Assembly: GCF_963668085.1 (NCBI RefSeq)
Contig: NZ_OY764058.1
Span: 496,001 to 560,000, forward strand
DNA: 64,000 bases
Source of the DNA: an uncultured Ilyobacter sp.
GTDB lineage: Bacteria > Fusobacteriota > Fusobacteriia > Fusobacteriales > Fusobacteriaceae
Direction: 5' to 3'
Positions 1-8,501 of this stretch are shown here, in pieces. Within the stretch, counting starts at the first letter, position 1. Every line of letters begins with the position of its first letter. Both the position numbers and the translations under genes were made by a program. The notes under the pieces were generated by a model. It saw only the letters and a program-made list of their open reading frames with translations. It made no database searches and had not been told where the DNA came from.

Positions 1-1603
1 TAGTCCTGATATCCTGAAATCCAACCACACGGTTTCTTCCATCCTCTTTACCCCTATACATGGCCGCATCAGCTTCTGCCACTGCCTTCTCTAGAGGTTT
101 CCTCACATTTAGATTTGACACTCCTATTGTCACAGTTATATTCAGAGACTGTTTATGATAGTAAAAAACCTCACGTTCCACCATCTTCCTTATTTTCTCT
201 GCAGCAAGAAGTGCCCCCTTATAGTCTGTTTCAGGAAGAAGTACGAGAAACTCCTCTCCTCCCCATCTTCCTACTATATCACTGAGCCGGACATTTTTTG
301 TGACAACTCTTACGAAGGATCTCAAAACAAAGTCCCCACAGGCATGCCCGTAAGTATCATTGAATTTTTTAAAGAAATCTATATCCATCATAAGTATACA
401 GGCATCTATGTCGTATCTTTTCATTCTGTCTAATTCTAAACCGGCTATTTTAGTGAAGCCCTTTCTGTTAAAAGCACCGGTCAAAAAGTCTTTTTCTACC
501 TCTCTGTCGCTTTTTCTAAGCATAACCTGGAGTTTTTCTATGGTCTGCTGACTGTCCTCTACCACGGCCTTACGTTTTGATACCCCGTATAAAAATATCA
601 GAGACATAAACCATACAGAGATGAAAAGCACATTACTTCTAAGCATTTCCTTGTGCAGTTTCAATGTGTCAGTTACATAGTAAATCCTCCACGGGGCAAA
701 ATTACACTGCTCATAATAGATATAATACTTTCCTATCTTCTCTATTTCACTTGGCTTCATATCTGGAAGTTTATATCTTTTATCGTAGATTTTCTTAGGA
801 AGACTATCATAGAATTTTGACACCTCTTTATTCTTGAGGTTTGTTGTAGACAAAGAATTATTATCTTCATCGACTATAAAAAAATCTGTTATTAGTTCAG
901 AATTTATTTTTTTTACAAAAAAGTCACTTTTAAGTCCTAAAGTTATTAATCCCTTTAGTGTGTTTCCCTCGTATATAGGAGCTCCGCTGCTTATAAGCAG
1001 GTCTTCCCCTAGAGGATCTTTGTACACACCACTCCAAAAAGATTCAGTCTCTTCTCTTTTTTTCTTTGAAAAAAGCTCCTTTTTTACGAAATCCAATTTA
1101 TAAATATTCTTCATAGAGGAATATTTGTCGTCTGATATTTTAGGAAAAATATTTATAAAGCCATTGCTGGAGACATAATAGATATATGCAATATCCGGCA
1201 TGACCCCTAGTATATTTTTATAACTAGATGCCAGAACATCTGACATATCAAGTTCTTTTTTTACCGACCATCTAGTGCTTATTCTTTCTACTCCCACTAC
1301 CATTCTTTCTTCATTACTATCTGTAGATACATAGAGATCATCTTTAGGGTGATATTTAAAATTAAAATTATTATTACCCACTCTAGCATTTTTTTTATAA
1401 TATGTCTCTCCTGAACTTTCAAGAATATTGAGTAATTTATCTACTGCAGATATATTCTTATCCATAAGATAATAATTTTCATCTGCCTGCTGTTTAAATT
1501 TCTCTATGGATTCTTTCATCTGAAATCTGTAATTAACTCCAAAAATTATAAACAAAATTATAACAGCTGTACTTTTCAAGAATTTCATCCAAAATTTTCC
1601 CAC
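1..1603 (-). CDS. Membrane-anchored diguanylate cyclase (GGDEF), 3' end cut by window edge
   Basis: Reading the minus strand from 1603 to the window edge gives 534 codons without a stop. The N-terminus has a hydrophobic anchor, followed by a long extracytoplasmic sensor region of about 280 residues, a second membrane segment, a short linker and a C-terminal GGDEF domain. The signature is GRWGGEEF (about residue 446-452), so the cyclase is probably active in making c-di-GMP. An RLSD just upstream matches an RxxD inhibitory I-site. The sensor looks like a Cache-type domain, but I cannot name its ligand. A GTG at 1603 lies 9 nt after GGAGG and is preferred; an in-frame ATG at 1588 is the alternative. 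Only a few C-terminal residues should be missing, because the window ends just past the AAMYRGKEDGRNRV motif that usually closes the domain. Confidence 0.85.
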   Translation of the reverse strand, partial: MGKFWMKFLKSTAVIILFIIFGVNYRFQMKESIEKFKQQADENYYLMDKNISAVDKLLNILESSGETYYKKNARVGNNNFNFKYHPKDDLYVSTDSNEERMVVGVERISTRWSVKKELDMSDVLASSYKNILGVMPDIAYIYYVSSNGFINIFPKISDDKYSSMKNIYKLDFVKKELFSKKKREETESFWSGVYKDPLGEDLLISSGAPIYEGNTLKGLITLGLKSDFFVKKINSELITDFFIVDEDNNSLSTTNLKNKEVSKFYDSLPKKIYDKRYKLPDMKPSEIEKIGKYYIYYEQCNFAPWRIYYVTDTLKLHKEMLRSNVLFISVWFMSLIFLYGVSKRKAVVEDSQQTIEKLQVMLRKSDREVEKDFLTGAFNRKGFTKIAGLELDRMKRYDIDACILMMDIDFFKKFNDTYGHACGDFVLRSFVRVVTKNVRLSDIVGRWGGEEFLVLLPETDYKGALLAAEKIRKMVEREVFYYHKQSLNITVTIGVSNLNVRKPLEKAVAEADAAMYRGKEDGRNRVVGFQDIRT

Positions 1604-1651
1604 CCTAGGCTACCTCCGTTCTAGTAAATGATTTATGTTTTCATATGATGA

Positions 1652-2101
1652 TTATTTTTTTTCAAGCATTTTTTTTATGCTGTCTCTTATCTCCAATGAT
1701 TTTTTTGGGTAACCCTTTGAGGATACCGCCACCTGTACCGATTCCCCCTCGTATACCGCAGAGAATCTGGCATTCATGTCTATTTTTGATGTCATATTAT
1801 TTACAAGAATATTCTTTTTGTTGCAGGTTTCAAATATCTTCTTATTGAAATCACTGTTACTTGTGGCTGCAACTACCAAAAAGACATCTTCAAGGTCTTC
1901 TTCAGAGAAATCCTTCTTGAATATTTTCAAATTTTGAAGATCAAGAATCTTATCTTCAGCTACCTCTTTAGTTATTACCTCTACCTTTGCACCATATTTT
2001 AAAAGGGTTTTTATTTTCCTGTAGGCAATATTTCCAGCCCCTATAACTAGACATCTCTTGTCATTCAAATCTACAAACAAGGGGAAAAATTTACGTTCCA
2101 T
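1652..2101 (-). CDS. Precorrin-2 dehydrogenase (sirohydrochlorin-forming, Met8/SirC/CysG-N type)
   Basis: The 149-residue protein starts with an NAD-binding Rossmann fold (VIGAGNIAYRK, residues 19-29) characteristic of the siroheme-synthase N-terminal family, which oxidises precorrin-2 to sirohydrochlorin. The NNMTS and FSAVYEG segments also fit the family. At this length it contains only the dehydrogenase part and lacks the methyltransferase half of CysG. It stands alone, 6 kb beyond the end of the large cbi/hem operon, and is not behind that operon's riboswitch. A good AGGAGG lies before the ATG. Sirohydrochlorin is the branch point to cobalt-sirohydrochlorin (B12) and siroheme, so it links the two ends of the pathway. 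No ferro- or cobaltochelatase is in the window. Confidence 0.85.
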   Translation of the reverse strand: MERKFFPLFVDLNDKRCLVIGAGNIAYRKIKTLLKYGAKVEVITKEVAEDKILDLQNLKIFKKDFSEEDLEDVFLVVAATSNSDFNKKIFETCNKKNILVNNMTSKIDMNARFSAVYEGESVQVAVSSKGYPKKSLEIRDSIKKMLEKK

Positions 2102-2494
2102 ATACTGTATTACCTCCTGATGTTATATGCTTTTTTTTGCAGTTTATTTTTACTTCTGATATGTTATTTAAATAATCTCTATCATTTATACTAATACAAG
2201 TGACATTTCCTTCAAAATTTAAAAAAATAGATTATTAAATTATACCACAACTTGTATATATTCCTTTATACATTTAGTGAAAATTTAATCAGACTAATCT
2301 TTTTTTATAAATATACCTCTTATCTAGAAAATCCCTTCTCAAATAAAAAAAATATTGCTATTTTACCATTAAAAAGTATATAATTACATTTGTTCGCTTC
2401 CGAAAGAAGGCCTACTTAGAACTTTACACTTGCTTACAATTAATTAACTTACAAATTTAACATTTTATATTTTGGAGAGGTGAACTAAAATTCC
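2102..2494. other. Divergent intergenic region
   Basis: These 393 bp of very AT-rich DNA separate the precorrin-2 dehydrogenase gene (minus) from the MATE gene (plus). The only thing I can support is one promoter-like pair facing the MATE gene (2355-2384) and a leader of about 100 nt. I see no ORF, RNA gene or riboswitch core. Confidence 0.6.
2355..2384 (+). promoter_or_regulatory. Sigma70-type promoter for the MATE-gshF pair
   Basis: TTGCTA at 2355-2360 and a perfect TATAAT at 2379-2384 are separated by 18 bp. Initiation would fall near 2391, about 100 nt before the MATE start codon. The ATG at 2495 is preceded by GGAGAGGTGA. Confidence 0.5.
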
Positions 2495-3844
2495 ATGAAA
2501 AAAGTAAACAGATTAACAGAGGGGCCTATAAGCAGACAGCTCATACTATTGGCACTGCCTATAATGGGATCTTCTTTTTTGCAGATGGCATATGGGCTAG
2601 TAGATATGCTGTGGATAGGTCGACTTGGAAGTAATGCCGTAGCCGCAATAGGAACTGCAATGTTTTTTATAAATTTTGGGTATGCCCTCAATTCTATGGT
2701 GGTAACTGGAACCGCTATAAAGGTATCCCACAGCATCGGGTCGAAAAATTACGAGGATGCTGCAGACTGCATAAAAAATGCATTTCTTGTTAATTTTATT
2801 ATGTTTTTCTGCTTTATAAGCGGCTTGATATTTTTTAGAGATAATCTGATAGGTTATTTTCAGCTAAATAATAGTGAAGTGGAAAGCATGGCAAAAACTT
2901 ATCTCGTAATAACAGCTTTCGGGCTCATATTTAAATTTTTAAATTTTCTTTTTACAAGAATCTTAAATAGTTTTGGAGAAAGCAAACTTCCCTTTAAGAT
3001 AAACGCTGTAGGTGTTGTAATGAACATCATATTAGACCCTCTACTTATATTTGGGCTAGATATGGGAGTTGCCGGTGCTGCACTGGCCACTATAATATCA
3101 CAGGCTGTAAATATGATTTTATTCATAAGAGCCTCCAGGGAATATTTTTCCATAAAAAATATCTTTCAGTATAATCTAAAAAAGATAAAAGAAATACTTT
3201 CTTTGGGGCTACCTATATCAGTACAGAGAATCTTATTTACAGGTTTTGGGATCCTCATAGCAAAAATAATCGCCAATTGGGGACCAGATGCTATTGCAGC
3301 CCAGAAGATAGGCCTGCAGATAGAATCAATAGCCTATATGACTGCTGGTGGTCTCTATGGAGCAGTGGCCAGTTTCATAGGTCAAAATTATGGGGCAAAG
3401 AAATACAAGAGAATATCAAAAGGGTTTAAGACAGCTTTTTTACTTTCTGCTATAATAGGGGGGGCTGCAACTTTCATCTTTTTGGTCTTTCCTGAAGAAC
3501 TCATCAAACTATTTGTAAGAGACAGGAAAACAATAGAGATCGGTGTAAGTTATCTGAGAATAGTGGGTCTGTCACAGTTTTTTATGTGTATAGAGATAAT
3601 AAGTAATGCAGCCTTTAGCGGTATAGGAAAACCCAAAGTTGCCTCTACCGTCAGCATTATATTTACAGGTATGAGAATCCCTATAGCGTATTTCTTGTCC
3701 CATGAATCTAGAATGGGAATAAACGGTGTCTGGGTGAGCATTGCCTTAACCAGTATCTTTAAAGGGATTATACTTTTATGGTTATTTATGAGAAGTTTAA
3801 GAAAAATTTACAAAAAGGTCGAGGGAGAGGGTTTATGGACTTAA
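2495..3844 (+). CDS. MATE-family multidrug/cation antiporter
   Basis: The 449-residue protein has about twelve hydrophobic segments arranged as two similar halves, the normal size and layout of MATE (NorM/DinF-type) exporters. It starts with the typical GPISRQLILLALPIMGSSFLQ first-helix region. Such proteins expel organic cations or drugs in exchange for Na+ or H+; the substrate cannot be read from the sequence. Its last codons overlap the start of gshF by 10 bp (3835-3844), so the two genes are probably translationally coupled. That raises the possibility that this exporter handles a thiol or a glutathione-linked compound, which is inference only. Confidence 0.9.
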   Translation: MKKVNRLTEGPISRQLILLALPIMGSSFLQMAYGLVDMLWIGRLGSNAVAAIGTAMFFINFGYALNSMVVTGTAIKVSHSIGSKNYEDAADCIKNAFLVNFIMFFCFISGLIFFRDNLIGYFQLNNSEVESMAKTYLVITAFGLIFKFLNFLFTRILNSFGESKLPFKINAVGVVMNIILDPLLIFGLDMGVAGAALATIISQAVNMILFIRASREYFSIKNIFQYNLKKIKEILSLGLPISVQRILFTGFGILIAKIIANWGPDAIAAQKIGLQIESIAYMTAGGLYGAVASFIGQNYGAKKYKRISKGFKTAFLLSAIIGGAATFIFLVFPEELIKLFVRDRKTIEIGVSYLRIVGLSQFFMCIEIISNAAFSGIGKPKVASTVSIIFTGMRIPIAYFLSHESRMGINGVWVSIALTSIFKGIILLWLFMRSLRKIYKKVEGEGLWT

Positions 3845-6180
3845 ATTTTTTGGATTTGATAAAAAAGTCAAAATTGGAATCTTTGCTAACAAGTGGAAAT
3901 TTCGGGTTGGAAAAGGAAAACTTGAGAGTGGATAAAGAGGGTAAACTGGCACTTACCCCCCATCCTAAAGAGTTTGGTGATAAGATGAAAAATCCATATA
4001 TTACTATCGATTTTTCAGAAAGTCAGCTGGAAATGATAACTCCTAGTTTTGAAACCATTGAAAAGGCCTATACTTTTTTAGAAAATTTGCACGATATTAT
4101 AAGTACCACAATAGATGGGGAATACCTTTGGCCACAAAGCATCCCAGCTATTCTTCCAGAAGAAAAAGATATACCTATAGGGGTATTCCACGGCGAAGCA
4201 GGAAAGAGTAATAAAGTATACCGGGAGCTGCTGGCAAAAAAATACGGTAAAAAGCTTCAGCTCTTATCAGGGATACACTATAATTTCTCTTTTTCAGATA
4301 AATTCTTAAAAAGACTCTATGAGGCAGTTTCAGTAAGCTCAAAATTTGAGAATTTCAAAGAGTTTAAAAACCATCTTTATCTGAAGATAGCAAGGAACCA
4401 CTTTAGATACGGCTGGTTTTTCATATATCTATTTGGAGCTAGCTCCCCTATACACGGGACATACAAAAAAGAGTGTATAGAAAAGATGGCACAGCTAAAA
4501 GACAACTCCTATTATTTTGAAGACACACTTTCCTTTAGAAACGGGATATGCGGATATAAAAATTTAGGTGAAATATATGTCTCCCACAGCAGCCTAACAG
4601 ATTATGTGTCTGACATAAAAAAATTAATTGAAAAAAATGTCCTTCAAGAAGCCAAAGAATACTACAGTTCCATAAGAGTCAAATCCAAAAGCAAAACAAA
4701 TATCCTTGATGCCCTAGAAAAAGACGGAATTGAGTATCTTGAATTTCGTTCTATTGACCTGAACCCCTTCAGCAGAATAGGGGTGGATATCTTGGATTTA
4801 GAATTTGTACATCTATTCATTATTTACCTTCTTTTAAAGGAGGAAAACAGTGAATTCGGTGAGGCTCAATATAAAAGCGCCATTAAAAACCAGGAGTTGC
4901 TGGCAACCAGGGGAAGAGACAAGGAATTACTTCTAAATAAAGGGGATAACCTCACAATCACAGCCAAAGAATGGGCAAAAGAGATCATCGATGAGATGAC
5001 ATGTTACTTACAGGATATGGGTATTTTAGACGATAAATATAAAGAAGTTATTAATTTTCAGAAAGATAAAATAGAAAATGAGGACAGGCAGTATGTCTCA
5101 CGACTTTTAAATGGAATAAAAGAGAAGGGATTTATCGATTTTCACCTTGAAAAAGCAAAAAGTTCCCTTGAAGAGAGCAGGAAAAAAAGTTTTGCACTAA
5201 AGGGCTATGAAGATTTGGAACTTTCCACACAGATAGTATTAAAAGAAGCCATAAAAAGAGGTGTAAAGTTTGAGATTGTAGATCGAAGTGAAAACTTCGT
5301 ACTTTTGGATAACGGAATAAAAAAAGAGTATATCAAACAGGCAACAAAAACCTCATTGGACTCGTATATTACTGCACTTATTATGGAAAATAAGGTTGTT
5401 ACAAAAAAAGTTCTGTCAGACAACTATATAGTGGTCCCTAAGGGAGAGAGTTATGATGATCCATCAAAGGCCAAGAGTGATTATGAGGACTATAAAAATT
5501 CAGGTACTGTAATCAAACCAAAATCCACTAATTTTGGTCTTGGGATAACTATTTTTAAGGCGGGATTCAGCAGAAATGATTATGAAAAGGCAGTGGATAT
5601 GGCCTTTAGTGAGGACAACTCTATACTCATAGAGGAGTTTATAGAGGGGAAGGAATACAGATTTTTTGTTATCGGTGACGAAACAGTGGGGATTCTTCAC
5701 AGGGTTCCGGCCAATGTCACAGGTGACGGAAAAAAGAGTATAGAAAAACTGGTCCAAATAAAAAATGAAAATTATCTCAGGGGAAAAGGTTATAAGACTC
5801 CCCTAGAAAAGATTGTTTTAGGAGAAGCTGAAAAGATGTTTTTAGAAGCCCAGGGAAAAAATATCCAGTACATCCCACTTGAGGGAGAAAAGGTTTTCTT
5901 GAGGGAAAATTCAAATATAAGCACCGGCGGTGACAGCATAGATTACACAGATGATATCCTAGATATCTACAAGGAGATAGCTGTTAAGGCCTCAAAGTCT
6001 GCAGGAGCAGTTATATGTGGTGTAGATATGATTATAAAAGATATAAAAAACCCAAATCCAAGAGGAAATTATGGTATAATAGAGATCAATTTTAACCCTG
6101 CAATACACATCCACTGTTATCCCTCTATAGGAAAAAACAGGGAGTTGGGCGGTAAGATTTTAGACGCTCTGGGATTTTAA
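3835..6180 (+). CDS. gshF: Bifunctional glutamate-cysteine ligase / glutathione synthetase
   Basis: This single protein of 781 residues makes glutathione in two steps. The N-terminal part (about 1-480) is a gamma-glutamylcysteine ligase, with the FGLEKENLRV signature near residue 24 and the YRELLAKKYGKKLQLLSGIH region. The C-terminal part (about 500-781) is an ATP-grasp glutathione synthetase module, with GTVIKPKSTNFGLGI, IEEFIEGKEYRFFVI and a final EINFNPAIHIH. An upstream in-frame ATG at 3778 lies inside the MATE gene. The ATG at 3835, 4 nt after GAGGGAGAGG, gives the family's normal N-terminus and was chosen. Fused GshF is known from Gram-positive bacteria, Pasteurellaceae and some anaerobes. 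A glyoxalase-like gene follows. Confidence 0.95.
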   Translation: MDLNFLDLIKKSKLESLLTSGNFGLEKENLRVDKEGKLALTPHPKEFGDKMKNPYITIDFSESQLEMITPSFETIEKAYTFLENLHDIISTTIDGEYLWPQSIPAILPEEKDIPIGVFHGEAGKSNKVYRELLAKKYGKKLQLLSGIHYNFSFSDKFLKRLYEAVSVSSKFENFKEFKNHLYLKIARNHFRYGWFFIYLFGASSPIHGTYKKECIEKMAQLKDNSYYFEDTLSFRNGICGYKNLGEIYVSHSSLTDYVSDIKKLIEKNVLQEAKEYYSSIRVKSKSKTNILDALEKDGIEYLEFRSIDLNPFSRIGVDILDLEFVHLFIIYLLLKEENSEFGEAQYKSAIKNQELLATRGRDKELLLNKGDNLTITAKEWAKEIIDEMTCYLQDMGILDDKYKEVINFQKDKIENEDRQYVSRLLNGIKEKGFIDFHLEKAKSSLEESRKKSFALKGYEDLELSTQIVLKEAIKRGVKFEIVDRSENFVLLDNGIKKEYIKQATKTSLDSYITALIMENKVVTKKVLSDNYIVVPKGESYDDPSKAKSDYEDYKNSGTVIKPKSTNFGLGITIFKAGFSRNDYEKAVDMAFSEDNSILIEEFIEGKEYRFFVIGDETVGILHRVPANVTGDGKKSIEKLVQIKNENYLRGKGYKTPLEKIVLGEAEKMFLEAQGKNIQYIPLEGEKVFLRENSNISTGGDSIDYTDDILDIYKEIAVKASKSAGAVICGVDMIIKDIKNPNPRGNYGIIEINFNPAIHIHCYPSIGKNRELGGKILDALGF

Positions 6181-6239
6181 ATAAAAGAGATAAGAAATAA
6201 TACTAAAAATTATAAATTTTAATTTATTAGGAGGTTGTC

Positions 6240-6623
6240 ATGAAATATAAGTTAGAACACGGGTGTATAAGAGTAAAGGATCTTGATAAATCTTTAGATT
6301 TTTATCAAAATGCTTTGAGTTTAAAAGAGGTCAGAAGAAAAGATTTTCCAAAATTTGAATTTACACTGGTATATCTGAGTGATGAAAATAATAACTATGA
6401 AATAGAATTAACATATAATTACAATACGGAAAAACCTTATGATATCGGGAATGGTTTTAGTCATTTTGCTCTTACAGTAGAAAACCTTGAAGAATCACAT
6501 AAAAGGCACATAGATATGGGCTATGATGTTGGGGAATTAAAAGGTCTGCCTGGAGAAAATCCAAAGTATTATTTTCTAAAAGATCCAGACGGATACGCCA
6601 TCGAGATAATCAGGGCACAGTAA
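6240..6623 (+). CDS. Glyoxalase I-like VOC-fold protein (lactoylglutathione lyase type)
   Basis: The 127-residue protein has two VOC (beta-alpha-beta-beta-beta) modules. Candidate metal ligands are the His in KLEHGCIRV, the Glu in YEIELTYN, the His in FSHFALTV and the Glu in DGYAIEII, matching the H/E/H/E pattern of glyoxalase I. This enzyme isomerises the hemithioacetal of methylglyoxal and glutathione. It sits 59 bp after gshF with its own AGGAGG site, and a terminator follows about 100 bp later, so a MATE-gshF-glyoxalase detoxification unit is likely. Methylglyoxal as substrate is a family-based inference. Other VOC enzymes share the fold. Confidence 0.8.
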   Translation: MKYKLEHGCIRVKDLDKSLDFYQNALSLKEVRRKDFPKFEFTLVYLSDENNNYEIELTYNYNTEKPYDIGNGFSHFALTVENLEESHKRHIDMGYDVGELKGLPGENPKYYFLKDPDGYAIEIIRAQ

Positions 6624-6725
6624 AAAAATTGAAAATTATATTTCAATAAGATTCTTTATAAGAGAAATAATTTCACTGAACATTTTTTACGACATTATGT
6701 AAATATTTAATATCTAATTTATCTA

Positions 6726-6749
6726 GGCACTCGGTAGAGTGCCTTTTTT
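6726..6749 (+). terminator. Intrinsic terminator after the gshF unit
   Basis: A perfect 7-bp stem, GGCACTC / GAGTGCC, with a 4-nt loop (GGTA) is followed by six Ts. Confidence 0.85.
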
Positions 6750-7527
6750 GTTTGAATAAAAAAATTAATAAATTTAAGTTGCTAATTGAAAGAAATTAGA
6801 TAAATTATTGGATTTATCTAAAAATCAAAGTCAAATGATTTTGTCACGAATGAAGATAAATAAAATGCAAAAAAATTAACACGAATAAGGATAAAACCTT
6901 TTGGCCACAGAGCATCATAAAAGTGTATGTTGCACAGAGGAAAAAAAAAGTTTCACAGGGTTAAAAGCAAAACTATAAATACTCTCTTTTGCGAAAGGTT
7001 TTTTAATCTCTTTTCCCTTGCCATTGATAAAATCAGCGTTAAGAATAACCGCAGTAAAATTCTTAGAAAAAATCGATTGTCTGAGCGTAGCGAGTGACCA
7101 GAAAATAATGAGTTATGCAAGTATATTTTATGGTTCTCAGAAACTTATTTTCTGAGTTTCCTTATTGATATTGGATTTTCAAGGTTATTTAGCAGATTTT
7201 TCACTGCCTTGAACTTTTGGTTATGCCCTGACCAAAGGGAAAAAATGCCCTTGGGGTACTTTGGGCAAGCAAAGAAAGTGACACAGGTTTTCGGAGAAAT
7301 TCAATACTTCAATTTAGAATAAAGATATAAGCTCAGGTTAATTATTCATAAATCAATATATAAAATGAATTAAGAAAATACTAGATTTGTATTTTATGAT
7401 ACAATTTTAAGTCTTAAAATTTGCTATCCTTTACTTAAAGGAAACAATATGCCTAATTTAAGTATGTATAGACTTGAAAATGTAAGAAGAATATCAAAAA
7501 TAAACTGTCTTTATGGGGAGGTAAAAA
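6750..7527. other. Non-coding, repeat-like intergenic island
   Basis: About 780 bp have no convincing ORF on either strand. The stretch holds short phrases that look like remnants of dispersed repeats: CACGAAT...GATAAA occurs twice near 6845-6895, a perfect 8-bp hairpin (CTCAGAAA / TTTCTGAG) lies at 7136-7156, and the segment near 7208-7290 (CTTTGGGCAAGCAAAGAAAG) resembles palindromic intergenic repeats seen in many bacterial genomes. The last 150 bp before 7528 probably hold the glsA promoter, but no clear -35/-10 pair stands out. Confidence 0.4.
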
Positions 7528-8442
7528 ATGAAAAATTTCCTAAAAAGTTTAGTGGAAAAAAACAAAATTACAAGTGAACTGGGTAATGTGGCAAACTACA
7601 TCCCGGGGCTGGAAAAGTCAAATAAAAATGCCTTGGGGCTATGTATTATGAACACCAACGGCACTATATACTCGGTAGGGGACAGCAATATAAAATTCAC
7701 CATTCAGAGTGTTTCAAAACCAATAACTTTGATGTTGGCAATACTCGATCACGGTGAGGAACATGTCTTCTCTAAGGTTGGGATGGAACCTACCGGAGAT
7801 GCCTTCAACTCCATACAAAAATTGGAAACCTGCAAAAACCATAAACCTTTTAACCCCATGATAAATGCAGGGGCCATAGCAACCAGTGCCATGATAAAAG
7901 GGAAAAACTCACAGGAAAAATTTCAGAGACTTCTGGATTTCTTTAGGCAAATAGCAGAAAACGACAGGCTTGAAGTGAATGACGACATTTATCTAGGAGA
8001 GAATCTTACAGGAAATAAAAACAAGGCAATGGCTTATTTTATGAAGGGAGAAGGATATATCGACGGAAGTATAGAGGATGCCCTCTATGTTTATTTTAGA
8101 CAGTGCTCTATAGAGGTCACTGCAAAAGATCTTGCCAGAATAGGTCTTTTCCTTGCAAGGGGCGGGGTCTTAAGCAACGGCGAGAGAGTTGTCAGTGAAC
8201 GTATCGCAAAAATAGCGAAGACCCTTATGCTCACCTGTGGAATGTATGACGGATCAGGAGAGTTTGCCCTGAGGGTGGGGATTCCTTCAAAGTCAGGTGT
8301 AGGTGGCGGGATAATGTCTGTAGTTCCTGGTAAGATGGGTATAGGGGTCTTTAGCCCAGCCCTTGATGAAAAGGGTAATCCCATAGCAGGAGAAGCCCTT
8401 TTAGAGGACCTTTCAAGTGAATTATCCCTTAGTCTATTTTAA
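7528..8442 (+). CDS. glsA: Glutaminase
   Basis: The 304-residue protein has the full length of the serine-dependent glutaminase family (beta-lactamase/PBP fold). It hydrolyses L-glutamine to glutamate and ammonia in the cytoplasm. The catalytic S-x-x-K is SVSK at residues 61-64. The family segments FNPMINAGAIA and GIPSKSGVGGGI are present. GGGGAGG lies 6 nt before the ATG. It stands alone between the repeat-like region and the convergent hemL. Glutamate from this reaction could feed both GshF and the C5 tetrapyrrole pathway, but no shared regulation is visible. Confidence 0.95.
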   Translation: MKNFLKSLVEKNKITSELGNVANYIPGLEKSNKNALGLCIMNTNGTIYSVGDSNIKFTIQSVSKPITLMLAILDHGEEHVFSKVGMEPTGDAFNSIQKLETCKNHKPFNPMINAGAIATSAMIKGKNSQEKFQRLLDFFRQIAENDRLEVNDDIYLGENLTGNKNKAMAYFMKGEGYIDGSIEDALYVYFRQCSIEVTAKDLARIGLFLARGGVLSNGERVVSERIAKIAKTLMLTCGMYDGSGEFALRVGIPSKSGVGGGIMSVVPGKMGIGVFSPALDEKGNPIAGEALLEDLSSELSLSLF

Positions 8443-8470
8443 AAAAATTATTCAACTCTGATTTATATAA

Positions 8471-8500
8471 AAAACCAGCTGAAAAATCAGCTGGTTTTTT
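8471..8500. terminator. Bidirectional terminator between glsA and hemL
   Basis: A 12-bp stem (AAAACCAGCTGA / TCAGCTGGTTTT) is flanked by A and T runs. It can end transcription of both convergent units, including the long cbi-hem operon. Confidence 0.85.
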
Positions 8501-8501
8501 A

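Noticed and set aside
3778..3834. Longer start of the glutathione synthetase frame
   Set aside because: The extra 19 codons lie inside the MATE gene and lack a ribosome-binding site; the ATG at 3835 has a strong one and the family's N-terminus.
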